From assembly GCA_910592205.1 (NCBI GenBank), contig CAJVPJ010001081.1, positions 1 to 12,517 on the forward strand: 12,517 nt of DNA, in the 5' to 3' direction. How positions within the stretch are numbered: position 1 is the stretch's first letter; each line of letters opens with the position of its first letter. A program made the translations under genes and the position numbers. The notes under the pieces were generated by a model. It saw nothing but the letters and a program-made list of their open reading frames with translations, was not told where the DNA came from and made no database searches. This DNA comes from Paraglomus occultum. Taxonomy: Eukaryota; Glomeromycota; Glomeromycetes; Paraglomerales; Paraglomeraceae. Positions 1 through 9,500 of this stretch are shown here, one piece after another.

Positions 1-911
1 CAGATGTATATTTGAAGGGAAGCGAAGGGAAATGTTTACGAGGAAGAGAGAGGGAGGAAATTGTTTATTTCCAATAAGTACAGCATTTATAATAGAAAGT
101 TGTGCGTATTACTAATGTCATACAGACGTCTAATCACGTATTATTGCGTGATTGATTAACGTCAACAAACGCTAGTCTTTGCTCGAAATTCTCCATTCAG
201 GAGAATACAAGTCGACTTATTGATTAGTTCAAATTTTATTTAAGTCTTCCACTATTGCTGCGAAACAGAAATGATAAATCCAGGAGTGAGCCATGACACG
301 AACTCTATGTACCCGTACGCTACTCGTGCGAAAGAGAATATAAATTTATGCTGAGCGTTATTTAAAGAAACTCTCACAAGGGAAACGTTGGCATGTATCA
401 CATAAATCCGGTTTTTGATTCATGATTTGAATATACAGCAGTACCATAACTTGCAGAATGCGTCATAATTTAACAATTTTAATGTGCAATCATTTTGAGG
501 TCTGCAATAAAATCATGATAGACTGACTTGTAACTCGTTTCGGTATAAGCAATTTTAAGACATTTCTACGGGAGCTTGGTAATCTGTGATTTCCGCATAG
601 TTTTCGACACGGCAGTAGCAACGATTATATCGAAGGTTGTTTCGGTTTTCCATCACGGTACCTTTTTTTTACATTACCATGAACGTGCAGTAGATCTCAA
701 ACAATTGTGTCAAATTAGCGAAATGTAATCAACTCAACAAATGCACTCAAGCAGTTCTTTATCATCACGTCAAAATTATAAGGACGTTAAACTACTTTGT
801 GTTACAAAGCGGGTATGCAATGGTTGTGGAAAGCAGTGATGATGGACGCTTGTTCTGAAACTATCCAAGAACCCGACACCTGAACCCAAAGCCGGCTTAG
901 GTATTAAGTAA
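1..911. other. Intergenic stretch, no supported gene
   Basis: AT-rich DNA with stops in all frames and no recognisable protein family. The longest item noticed is a 32-codon - strand frame (653 to 555), which has no supporting context. No tRNA-like B-box, inverted terminal repeat or low-complexity array was seen. Small spliced exons could still be hidden here, because exons in this window can be as short as 10 nucleotides. Confidence 0.5.
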
Positions 912-1509
912 TTAGGAAGAATCTTCATATATCTTTATTTTAATATTTGTTCTTGCAATTTGAATAGTTTTTATATTCTGTTAAAATTTAAAATTATTTT
1001 GTTTATTCCCTGATGAATTTACTCTTATCGTGTTGGATGTGTGGGAAACAGAGTCGAGCTTACCATCGATTCGTAGAGACTTGACACTAGAATTATTAAT
1101 TTTTATAAAGGTATTAAAGTAAAACCAAATTTGATTGCAAATTGAATCTTATTTTATGCAAAATTTCTACCAAATCAAGGCTATAATAAGCTTACAAATG
1201 CTGCAGCCAAACTGTTCTAATGGAGAAAGCAGTTTTCAGTTACATACCGTATTCGTTCTCACAATTTTTCTTACATTTACGTTTTTTTTTAATAACTTTA
1301 AGATAGTTAAACGATCGAGCTGTTTTAATAAAAATTTTTATTGCAATGGTTTGTAGGCATTGATTTTTTACATCACACTGTAATAAAACACTATTAGTAT
1401 TAGTATATAAAATTAATATTGTTAATATTATGCTACAATTAAAATCAGAATACACCGATAAGTAATCACCGAATGGATCTCTCGAACTCGTTTTCACTTC
1501 CGCTGTCAT
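912..1509 (-). CDS. Tentative small four-exon gene, unknown function
   Basis: Not a recognised family. A phase-consistent spliced frame can be read on the - strand: exon 1 1509-1470 (begins MTAEVKTSSRDPF), exon 2 1319-1248 (lysine- and cysteine-rich, with KKKRKCKKNCENEY), exon 3 1086-1064 (23 nucleotides) and exon 4 977-912, ending in TAA. Donors are GTGATT, GTATGT and GTAAGC; each acceptor ends in AG after an AT- or T-rich tract. The sum is 201 nucleotides, or 66 residues. Support is only splice signals plus frame consistency; AT-rich DNA gives such chains by chance, and further exons may lie to the left. Its start would lie 203 bases from that of the divergent Qng1 gene, which makes a shared promoter plausible. 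No homology is known to me. Confidence 0.25.
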
Positions 1510-1712
1510 TGGGATCCAATACCCCGCGAACTCACCAGGGGAGAAAAAAAGAGTTAGTAGATATAGCTTAAAACAATACTAATACCAAAACTTTCTATCT
1601 GTCATCTAGATGCGAAGGAATACGTCATCGTTCACAATGTGTATAGTAACAATCACATGACATGCTCGCCCGGCATAAGAAATCTGACATTACTTATCTA
1701 ATAACAAGAATA
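1510..1712. promoter_or_regulatory. Upstream region of Qng1, possibly a divergent promoter
   Basis: This 203-base gap separates the Qng1 start codon (1713, +) from the tentative start codon at 1509 (-). It must hold at least part of the Qng1 promoter and 5' leader if 1713 is the true start. I see no convincing TATA box or named factor site. The call rests on position only. Confidence 0.35.
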
Positions 1713-3570
1713 ATGGAAGCTTTTGTCAATCCCGTGCTTGAAAGCGCCAAATTTATTTCCGAAGTTAGTCTTCTGAATTAGGGTTGAATATCGTGTTTAA
1801 GAACGACTAAAATGCCAATTTATTTGCTAAATCAAGAACAGTAAAGATGTTGTGATCAATGAAGACAGTATTAAAGATATTGCTAACACGGTAGAGATAC
1901 ATATGCAGGATTCAGTCCTTACCCTTTAAACTTCAAGATTTGCTTTAATATTCTAACTCTCACTTGTTCCTTGTGAAACGAAGCTTTACGAGAATATGAA
2001 GAAAGAGAGTTATTCAATGGCAACTTGGAAGCAACATCAATTGCACCCGAAAACACCTAATGAACAAGCGATCGACTGGCAAGTTTGCAGAGTGATTTAC
2101 GATCACATACGAGTGCAAATTTGCTAAAATTGTATTGATATTAGGATATTTCTTGTTGATCTCCTAAACTTTTCGTTTTGGTCGGATCTCGACCGAGATG
2201 ATACAGGCAACTGTCCTGATCGTTTTAGTGTTTCATTCGATGGTCAACTATACACTGGGTATTGGTCACTATGTGCAGCTATAAATAGAGGCAAGCTATA
2301 CAAAATGTCTTCATCTATGCTTAAGTCTCAATGGCCTGCATACTTAGGGGGGTACTAGAACATTAGGCAAATCTCAACTTTTGGGAGACTTGTCGATTAT
2401 ATTGCGGTCTTCAACTACCATTACTCGACCAATAATAGATCTGAAGTATCTACGCAAGTCTTCAAATCATTGAGATTTCTCGATATTTATTAACCAAACC
2501 CGATAATTATAGCCTTGGCAGAAAAGATTCCAATAACTACTGCATCAGTCTATGCTTCGGAAGAGCAGCTGACCGACGAGCAGATTAAATACATTTTTCG
2601 TTCAGACACTACAGAGCAAATTCCTTTATTGCAACAACGAATCATGTTAATGAGAGAGGCTGGACGTGTTCTTGTTGAGGTGAAGCATGATATTATGTCA
2701 GAAATGTTTATTGCGATTTGCGATTTACGGCTTTTATCGTCCAAAACATACAGAAGTTTGGTGGAACATTCGTCAATTGCGTGCGTGAAGCCAACAAATC
2801 AGCCATGAAGCTGTTAGAAATCATTACAGAGAATTTCGCCTCATTTAGAGACGAAAATGAATATAAAGGACGGACGGTGAAGTTCTATAAACGAGCTCAG
2901 ATATTAATTGCGGACATATGGTACGAGGATATAAAATGTTTTGAGAATTTAGGAATACGTATATTGATATTGTCATATCGTTTAATAGGGCCTGTTTCGA
3001 ATCACAAAGTTACGGTGAATTTCACGATATCGATGAAATTACAATGTTTGCTGACTACAGGTATGTTATTTATTATCAGCAATCTCAAATATTGTTAAAA
3101 CAAAAGAAAGCTTACAAATTCTATTGTTGAAACTCAAGAGTGCCACAGGTGAGATATTATACAATTGATTGAGATGCAAGCTTAACTAAATGAAGTAATT
3201 CTCACCGATTTATTTCAAGGCTCTCTATCGCATCAATGCTATCTCATATTCCTCTCATCTCATATCCTTACTTGACGCCCTAACAATTTTACCAAACGGA
3301 TCACGACTAGAGATTGAGATTCGCGGTAGGTGATTCATAGATTGTATTTTACTGAACAGAGTATAACCACTTCTTAATTATATAATTTTGATAGGTTGCT
3401 CCATATGGGCCGTCGAACTTATTCGACGCGTGCTCGTCAGCAAGGTACAAGAAGGTGATTATCAACCAGTTAACGCAATCCTTATTGATTTTTTCATATG
3501 GGATTACGCAAAGGAACATCAGAGCGAATTGCGTATAAGGGCACATCGTACGCGATCGATATATTATTAA
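1713..3570 (+). CDS. QNG1: Queuosine 5'-phosphate N-glycosylase/hydrolase Qng1 (DUF2419), ten exons
   Basis: Known role of the family: it releases queuine from queuosine 5'-monophosphate so that the base can be reinserted at tRNA wobble position 34. Exons read by eye: 1713-1763, 1837-1890, 1984-2078, 2145-2290, 2513-2679, 2754-2920, 2989-3060, 3139-3148, 3220-3325, 3395-3570. They sum to 1044 nucleotides (347 residues), close to about 341 in the human protein. Visible family blocks: NFSFW (75-79), YWSLCAAINRA (about 106-116), IPITTASVYA, FRSDT (144-148), GGTFVNCVREA, FYKRAQILIADIW (215-227, probably including an active-site Asp), MFADYRVPQ (about 246-254), EIEIRGCSIWAVELIR, and a C-terminus IYY. 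The start ATG is followed by NPVLESAKFI, matching the family N-terminus. Introns 3 and 4 use GC donors and exon 8 has 10 nucleotides. All phases agree and no break is seen, so the gene looks functional. Confidence 0.93.
2079..2144 (+). other. GC-AG intron 3 of Qng1
   Basis: The donor reads TG/GCAAGT and the acceptor ATATTAG/G. Joining at these sites completes a Trp codon (TG+G) and gives AIDW-IFLVDLLNFSFW, matching the family block. The nearest GT (2083) would leave phase 0 and the same acceptor would then hit a stop within a few codons, so the GC donor is the best reading. Confidence 0.8.
2291..2512 (+). other. GC-AG intron 4 of Qng1 (222 bases)
   Basis: The donor reads AGAG/GCAAGC and the acceptor AATTATAG/CC. 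The splice yields CAAINR-ALAEKIPITTAS, which aligns without a gap to the human block CAAVNRALDEGIPITSAS. There is no GT near the exon end. At 222 bases it is about three times longer than the other introns of the gene; I see no coding sequence inside it. Confidence 0.82.
3139..3148 (+). other. 10-nucleotide micro-exon 8 of Qng1
   Basis: The exon AGTGCCACAG lies between acceptor ACTCAAG and donor GTGAGA. With AG from exon 7 it encodes R-V-P-Q, giving FADYRVPQALYRINAISY; the human protein has FADYRLPQVLAHLGALKY at this place. Without it the conserved (L/V)PQ would be missing and the frame would break, because 10 is not a multiple of three. Confidence 0.85.
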
Positions 3571-3905
3571 ATACAAGCATGGAGTATATATGCAGAAAAG
3601 AGTTGGAGGTTTTTGAAATGTTTCTGATGGCCGACGAATGTTGTCGAAATTTATACACAATTCGTACATAATAACAGTGACGTGTTATTGTCCTTATATA
3701 ACTATATTAAGTACCCCTAACTTATAAAGCATACTCTCATTTTCATGAGGGCGGACAATAGAGTCGAAGGCCCCCATCCAAGTAGCGCCTCGAGAATATC
3801 TTTCATTCTTGACTGAAATTCAAAAACACGATAAATATTATCAACGGTTCAAGATAGACGATCACCGATAACTGGAAACAAGTTTCACTAATTTTATCAA
3901 CATGT
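3571..3905. other. Convergent intergenic region between Qng1 and NTMT1
   Basis: This is the shared downstream region of two convergent genes and must contain both 3' untranslated regions and poly(A) sites. It is mostly AT-rich, with one GC-richer patch near 3768-3795. No further coding frame is supported. Confidence 0.6.
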
Positions 3906-5005
3906 TTATTCAAAAGAATCCGTTACCTGCTCTGGTTCAAGAGCGTACCTGCGATGCATTATATACACCATTTGCTAAGTAACGAAACGTCATATATATA
4001 TCAGTCAACAAAACAACACTTACATTCTCACGGAAAATAAATCTGATGGGAATCCGTGCTGCTTCTCATTTTTTAAAATTCGAAAACCGGCTTTATGAAA
4101 AATTTCTTCAAACAACGCATTAGATCTGAGGAATAAAAGATGCGTAAAGATTATGACGCGATTCGATGAATTTTTTCCTGGTAAATATGTTGTCAGACAA
4201 TTACTCGCCTCGTAACACTACTGTCCATCTTGTCAAAATTATAGCCTACCGCTGTAACGTTCTCCTTTATCCCAATGATGCCACTCGCTTTCAAACCTTG
4301 TTTGCACCGCACCAGAAACGACAATAAATCCTCATCAGTTAGATGCGACAGTACCCACTGACACCAGATCAAATCATATTTTCCTTCTTCGGGTGTAAAT
4401 GTCTGTAAACCCTCACAAATAAACCTCCCAACTCGCCCCTCTTGTGCCTCTTTAGCCAAGTAAGATTGTTCGGCCTGTTTTATGAATTTTGGTGTGTATT
4501 CTACGAGATCAACTTTGTCAAAATGTTTTAAGAGGAAATGCTTGGAAACGCGGCCGATTCCTGCTCCACAGTCACATGCATAAGCAGTCGAAATGCAAGG
4601 AGGTTTGATGATATGATTGTTTGCGCCTCTTTTCCCCTTGATAAATTCGGATATGAATAACGATGAAGCCTTGGTGTCGGTTGAAGTTATTGAGCCGTAA
4701 CCCCCCAGCATACCGTTTATTGTTGCCGGTACGCCTGTCCAATAGTCTATGGCGATTGATGTAGTCGAATTGACTTGAGGTTAGATACGGCGTAATTTTA
4801 GTAGAAAGATAGCGTTGTTGGATAATACAGTGGAAAAGGCATGGTGGTGGTAATATATGAACCCACAGACTTGCCTCTCGCATCGGTATACCAGGCTTCC
4901 CGCTGAAAAAACGACGTGTTTTCGGCCTATATCACGGTGTATTTAATAATGCGCCTTAAAAATGACGGTCAGAATAGAACAAAATACACGCACCTCGTTA
5001 GACAT
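3906..5005 (-). CDS. NTMT1: Protein alpha-N-terminal methyltransferase (NTMT1/Tae1 family), five exons
   Basis: Known role: S-adenosylmethionine-dependent methylation of the N-terminal alpha-amino group of proteins that begin Xaa-Pro-Lys after Met removal, including ribosomal proteins. Exons: 5005-4994, 4902-4875, 4773-4209, 4125-4024, 3948-3906; 750 nucleotides, 249 residues (human 223, yeast 232). Seen: IDYWTGVPATINGMLGGYG (22-40); SAM motif I DCGAGIGR (81-88); GLQTFTPEEGKYDLIW (135-150); KEN (183-185) and DSSVTR (197-202). Asn185 and Asp197 sit 12 apart, as do catalytic Asn168 and Asp180 of human NTMT1. The C-terminus SVRMYALEPE matches yeast PVRMYALKP. Exons 3-5 are firm; exons 1-2 are less certain because this part is poorly conserved, and the stretch RVNSTTS (13-19) looks like an insertion. 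Introns 2 and 3 have GC donors. No break is seen. Confidence 0.93.
4126..4208 (-). other. GC-AG intron 3 of NTMT1
   Basis: On the - strand the donor reads ACGAG/GCGAGT and the acceptor ATTCCTCAG/A. Joining them restores an Arg codon (AG+A) and gives DSSVTR-SNALFEEIF, parallel to yeast DSSVTRSDAKFRQIF. The GT four bases further in would leave phase 0 and read a stop directly after the acceptor. Confidence 0.85.
4774..4874 (-). other. Probable GC-AG intron 2 of NTMT1
   Basis: The donor reads GAGAG/GCAAGT and the acceptor CTAACCTCAAG/TC, with CTAAC as a possible branch site very close to the acceptor. The join keeps the frame from REAWYTDAR into VNSTTSIAIDYW. Exon 2 lies in a poorly conserved N-terminus, so this is less secure than the other GC introns. 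Confidence 0.6.
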
Positions 5006-5874
5006 TGTCTCAATGTTTGTTGTGTGTGGAGCAGGGGCATTTCTGAGATCTGATATTGTCGGCCAATGAGATGAAAGAAGAACTGATGTGGCAAGTATTA
5101 TTCTATGGATTTTTGTTGACATCAAATTTACTACATGGTAATTAGCGTATAAATTGCGGACTAGTATGAACATCATCGACGTAAAAGACGTACAGTAATT
5201 AGTATTAGGATAATAATGCTATTAGCTATTACTATACAAGATTAAGCTGGTTTGTTTGCCCAGAGTTTGTGTTTCATTCGATTGCGCGAACGTTCTACTT
5301 TCCAGAATAGTAACTTCTTCATATTAACATTAGTAATTAATGTTTAAGATAAGGATAGCAGTTATTATGGTACTTAAGAAGTAGCTTTTATTCAAAAGTT
5401 TTCTCTTTCCCAATAAATTGTTGTTTCTTATTCTCAGTGAGCTATGTGTTATTATTATGTCCTTACACAATATAAGAGAAAAAGAAAAAAGAACTAGAAT
5501 GACAAGCCCGAGCATTATGTCTTTAAAATAAATTTTCAGATGGTTTCTACTCATAACAAGTTGATTTATTTACTGGTTGTTCATAGTGTTGTATGATGAT
5601 TAAAATAAAATTGGATTAAACGAACATTAAATTTTTTTGAAGGCAATTTTCCAGGCTGCTCTTTTGGATTTGGGTTAGGATTTAGTATAATAATAAGTAA
5701 TAGTAATAGCTGGTATTGAAAGGATGTGTCAGAAACATGTGAAAATATTCAAAAGCAATCATGATATTTGCATCCTCAATTTCACAATTATAGATGCTAT
5801 AATAACCCAACATGGGGATGCTGGATTATGATATCTTAAAAGGAAGATGTAAATGACATGCAAGCAGCTAAGAA
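5006..5874. other. AT-rich intergenic region, includes the NTMT1 promoter
   Basis: Nothing in this stretch resembles a known protein. It must hold the promoter of the - strand NTMT1 gene at its left end. A short telomere-like word, TGGGTTAGGATTTAG, lies near 5671. Several short open frames exist on both strands without splice or family support. Confidence 0.5.
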
Positions 5875-6583
5875 TCAAATTATGGCAAAATGGATGCATA
5901 TAATTTGCATGTTTGCTATGCTTATTCTGTCCAATGCTGCATCATGAAATCATACAAACAGTGCAATCTCTCAAACAGTTACATACCTTTGAGTTTTTGG
6001 ATACTAATACATTTGCTGATATCAGGATAAATGCCTCGCAAAGATTGGATAACTTCATTATTGTGCCACTGCTTGATCTCGTTGATGGAACAGCAAAAGG
6101 TGAGCTTTCGGACTCCTACAAACACACGGAAAAACATTATAATAGCAAGCAATAAAATTTTCCTAAGGTATACACAAGCAAGTAATATCTACTTGAAGTG
6201 GAACAAGCGGCTGAACGTCAGACATCCCTGGAAAGTGAATCTGATACAGGTGGTTTTCATTCCAATCATTTTCTCGGAATTCCCTCACGGTTGAACACTG
6301 GTTTGTTCGTTGGGCTGTGCTTCGTGTTTCGAAGAACGAGCCGGAATCGTGCGACTTTTTCTCTTTTAGTACTAGACATGTCTTTGAGCTGGAACTTGAA
6401 ACGGTCATTTTGTCGTCGAGCAACAAACACTCACGCAAAGCGTCGTTAATAGTGGTCTAACTGATCAGTTTTTTCGAGTCAACTGAGCGGAAACAAAACT
6501 CTGACAAGTTCTATTCATTAAAACTTTTTTAACTATTTACCACTTTGTTTGTCACGGCGCGCTTTTTGGGCTCTCTTTACCAT
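5875..6583 (-). pseudogene. Possible unidentified multi-exon gene, perhaps broken by an in-frame TAG
   Basis: Not recognised. A - strand chain can be read: 6583-6541 (basic start MVKRAQKARRDKQS, donor GTAAAT), then 6500-6193 (with TTINDALRECLLLDDKMTV, a serine run, and DWNENHLYQIHFPGMSDV), 6104-5987 (with NEIKQWHNNEVIQSL and YPDISKCISIQKLK) and 5936-5875, ending TGA. The phases agree, but TAG at 6459-6457 interrupts the second block, so either the gene is broken, a splice is missed, or the model is wrong. The acceptor before 6104 also skips an earlier AG at 6117-6116. A competing + strand reading joins an exon ending at about 6097 (donor GTGAGC; block NFIIVPLLDLVDG) to one starting at 6198 (VEQAAERQTSLESESDT). 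I cannot decide between the strands. Confidence 0.28.
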
Positions 6584-9500
6584 TATTTTAAATGTCTCTT
6601 GGGGAGGGAATACTGAATGATTATTATTTTTTACCACAATACTTACTATTTGATTAGTTTTAAACAAATTCAAAGCAAGAATTAATATTATACTTCTCAG
6701 TAAAACAAATTAGTATTAACTGTTTTTTTTGGTAAACCGTTTTCGAGAGATGGGTGGCAAGTATAGCAAGACGGAAGCGAAATTTTTGTTAGCACGCCAC
6801 TAATACTAATGTCCCCTTATATACTTTGAAATACAACTTACTACAACTACAACGTGAGTACCAGCTAAATTTCGCTGTCAGTAACGGTTTGGGTTAAGGT
6901 TAGGATTGCAAAAGAGTTTCAATGAATTCTTTGCTTAAAATACTGTATGTACATAAATTTTGTGTTATTGTCGTTCTGACCCAATACTAAGAAATGGGAA
7001 TAGTTTAATTAATTCAGTTTATTTTTTTCGATAGCCGACTTATCCTTTTGCAGGTAATCTAATCAAATTTATCATGCTCATGGCAACGTCTGGTGGTATG
7101 GAAATATAATATTTATGGTATTAGTACTTAACATGCATCGGGGTTTTCTACTGGATGACAAAGTATGCATATTTATTCATTTAAAACATACACAAACCAT
7201 GCATAGTGATGAAAAAGAACTAAAATTATATACAGAATTACCCGTATATGGAAAATAATAGTTATAATGGTTCGACTGAATACGAAAAGCAATGCGTTTC
7301 TTGGGTTGTTCAAAAATAAATTTTAGAGAAAAATTTGCTGAATTGCGTGAGGCGTTTCAAGCTCTCTCTAGATTCAGCAAGATATAGTAGTAAAGAAGCA
7401 CTGTCACCGACGCCTTAAAAACACGTAGTAATAAGCGCACGTCTTATTACTCAATACAGTACTTTGTCAGAAACGTATCTCGGCATGTTAAGAATTGGTC
7501 ACATTTACTTCGAAAACGTCAGAAACGAATAATATAATATCGTGTGTTCATAATAATGTAAAAAAAGCGCGGCGATGAAAAACCAACATAACTGTTGACC
7601 TACAATATTCTTGAGAATTATGCTAAAATACGTGGATTACCAGTCCTGGTGAATGTCAATGCACTATTTGATCGCTTACATTTTACCGAATCTAGTACTA
7701 GTTACAACCAATTGTCTATCGCAATTTTATTGGGATCCATAACGCTCGCAAGGACGTGGCGCGCAAAATTTACCGAAAAATTACAAAGAGCATTTAATAA
7801 GAACGACAGAGAAAATTAGTAGACGAGCATTTAAAATAAAAAAAAACAATAATTGATTATTGCAAAATTGACACTACTGCTCATTACCGTCATATTAAGC
7901 ACAGCGCAAAAGTTTTTGTTTCCATTTCGATTAACTGTTAGTAGCGAAGAAATTAATTACGTTCTCGAATTATCGACAAAGATCCTAATGGCACATTGAG
8001 CACAGTATTAGATGGAAGTAAGAGACTGAATAAAAGCAAAAATTATTGTGACAACAAACACACTATTTAATTTTAGTAATTACAGTATTTTGAAAGTATC
8101 GAATTAAATTTACGGTACCTGGACATATGAAATTTAATTGTAATGTTGTTTTGGATTGATTAAAAAGTTATAAGTATATTGTTATTGAAGTTGTAAAAAA
8201 TCAAGTACGACTGGATTAGATAAAGCCCAGTGTTATGTCGATGAAAACATACTTTGGTGAGTTCACCAATTGGCGATCTATGAATGAAACTTGCCATAAT
8301 TCGACAGTTAATTGGCTTTCCCTTACGTAAACTAAGACTTTACGACGCAAACTACTTGATAAACGTATAATCATCTATTACTATTAAACAGTTTCACACG
8401 CTTGTAATGCTAATTTTACATGATAAATGTAACATTTACGGTACTTGTGCATCAAACAATTGGTCTCAAGTATTGGATAACTGTCCTGCATTTGTTCTGC
8501 ACTATTGTGAATGTTGCATGTTATAGCATACGTTTTTTTATAAAGCGCTGATGAAATGAAAAGGTTTACAATCGCAAACAACGCGTTTATTCAGCAACCA
8601 GACGTCTATTACTATATTGTTTGCGATGAGTATTGGTGTGCTATACAGTATCAGTCACTGGAGCAGAATTATATTAATATCAGAAGATGATAGGAAATAC
8701 GTAATTCTTTGCTCGTGTCAATAACCAAAATGTATAGCGATACTATCAGCATAATAAGTACCAGTACCTTCTGAATCTCCATAAACTGATGTAATATGAC
8801 GACGCGCATCTATAGCAACAGCATGTCAGCTCTCCATAAAGTTATGTAACATCAATAATGAAACAAAGCAGTGGCGTTATTTGCCATCTCTATCTGTGAT
8901 CAGACCTCTTAACGTTTATGAGCGACGTCTTCGAAAACCTATTCTTTCAATTAACGCACACATCAAAGTGTTTGTTTATTTATAAGAAATATATCAATTC
9001 GATCGATTTTGCATTATATGAGCGTATCTACATCGACAAGTCGGGACGGACTCCTGTGTCCGACTTATCGACTTAACGAAATACCCGACTTTATTATAAT
9101 AATAAATCATAAAACGTACTTTTTATTTGCATGTTATGAAACTGTTTTAAAATGTAAATATAATAGATAATCCGATTTTTATAAAAAGTTTCTAAGGTAG
9201 GCTGTTTTAGAGAAGCGATTTGCTTTCTTTAATTTGACACTACAGGTCTTTTATTCCCGAGATTATCGATGCATTTGTTTTTACATCAGAACTATGTTGT
9301 AAATAATGTTCCTACAGTTGATTTGCCAGTGCCGAATTTCCTACCATACAACTTGGTTGGATTATTTCTCTTATATTGCATAGTTTTGTTTTGTTTTTTA
9401 ATATTATTTAGTGAGGTTATTTTCTTCCCTTTTTGCTTCCAAATCTAGATGTTTTTTCTACGTTCATAATTGCAGTTTGGTTGTAAATTGGAATGCGTTT

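Noticed and set aside
555-653. 32-codon - strand frame starting MENRNNLRYNRCYCR
   Set aside because: Short, without splice partners, family match or other context; such a frame is expected by chance.
1135-1356. 73-codon + strand frame
   Set aside because: Phe/Asn-rich translation typical of AT-rich noncoding DNA, with no family resemblance.
3349-3669. 106-codon - strand frame over the end of Qng1
   Set aside because: It is the antisense shadow of the last Qng1 exon, which carries clear conserved blocks on the + strand.
4572-4883. 103-codon - strand frame overlapping NTMT1
   Set aside because: It lies in another frame of intron 2 and exon 3 of the methyltransferase, whose conserved motifs fix the true frame.
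5330-5554. 74-codon - strand frame with a hydrophobic stretch
   Set aside because: Leu/Ile/Phe-rich translation of AT-rich DNA can mimic a membrane segment; no splice or homology support.
7322-7417. Short + strand readings with helical look (REKFAELREAFQAL in one frame, NCVRRFKLSLDSARY in another)
   Set aside because: Two overlapping frames look equally protein-like and neither has a convincing upstream exon or start.
8384-8581. 65-codon - strand frame
   Set aside because: No family resemblance and no consistent flanking exons; it begins without a convincing start.
8778-8851. Two similar words, CTCCATAAACTGATGTAATA and CTCCATAAAGTTATGTAACA, about 57 bases apart
   Set aside because: Imperfect, only two copies and no larger repeat unit visible; most likely chance or a very old duplication.
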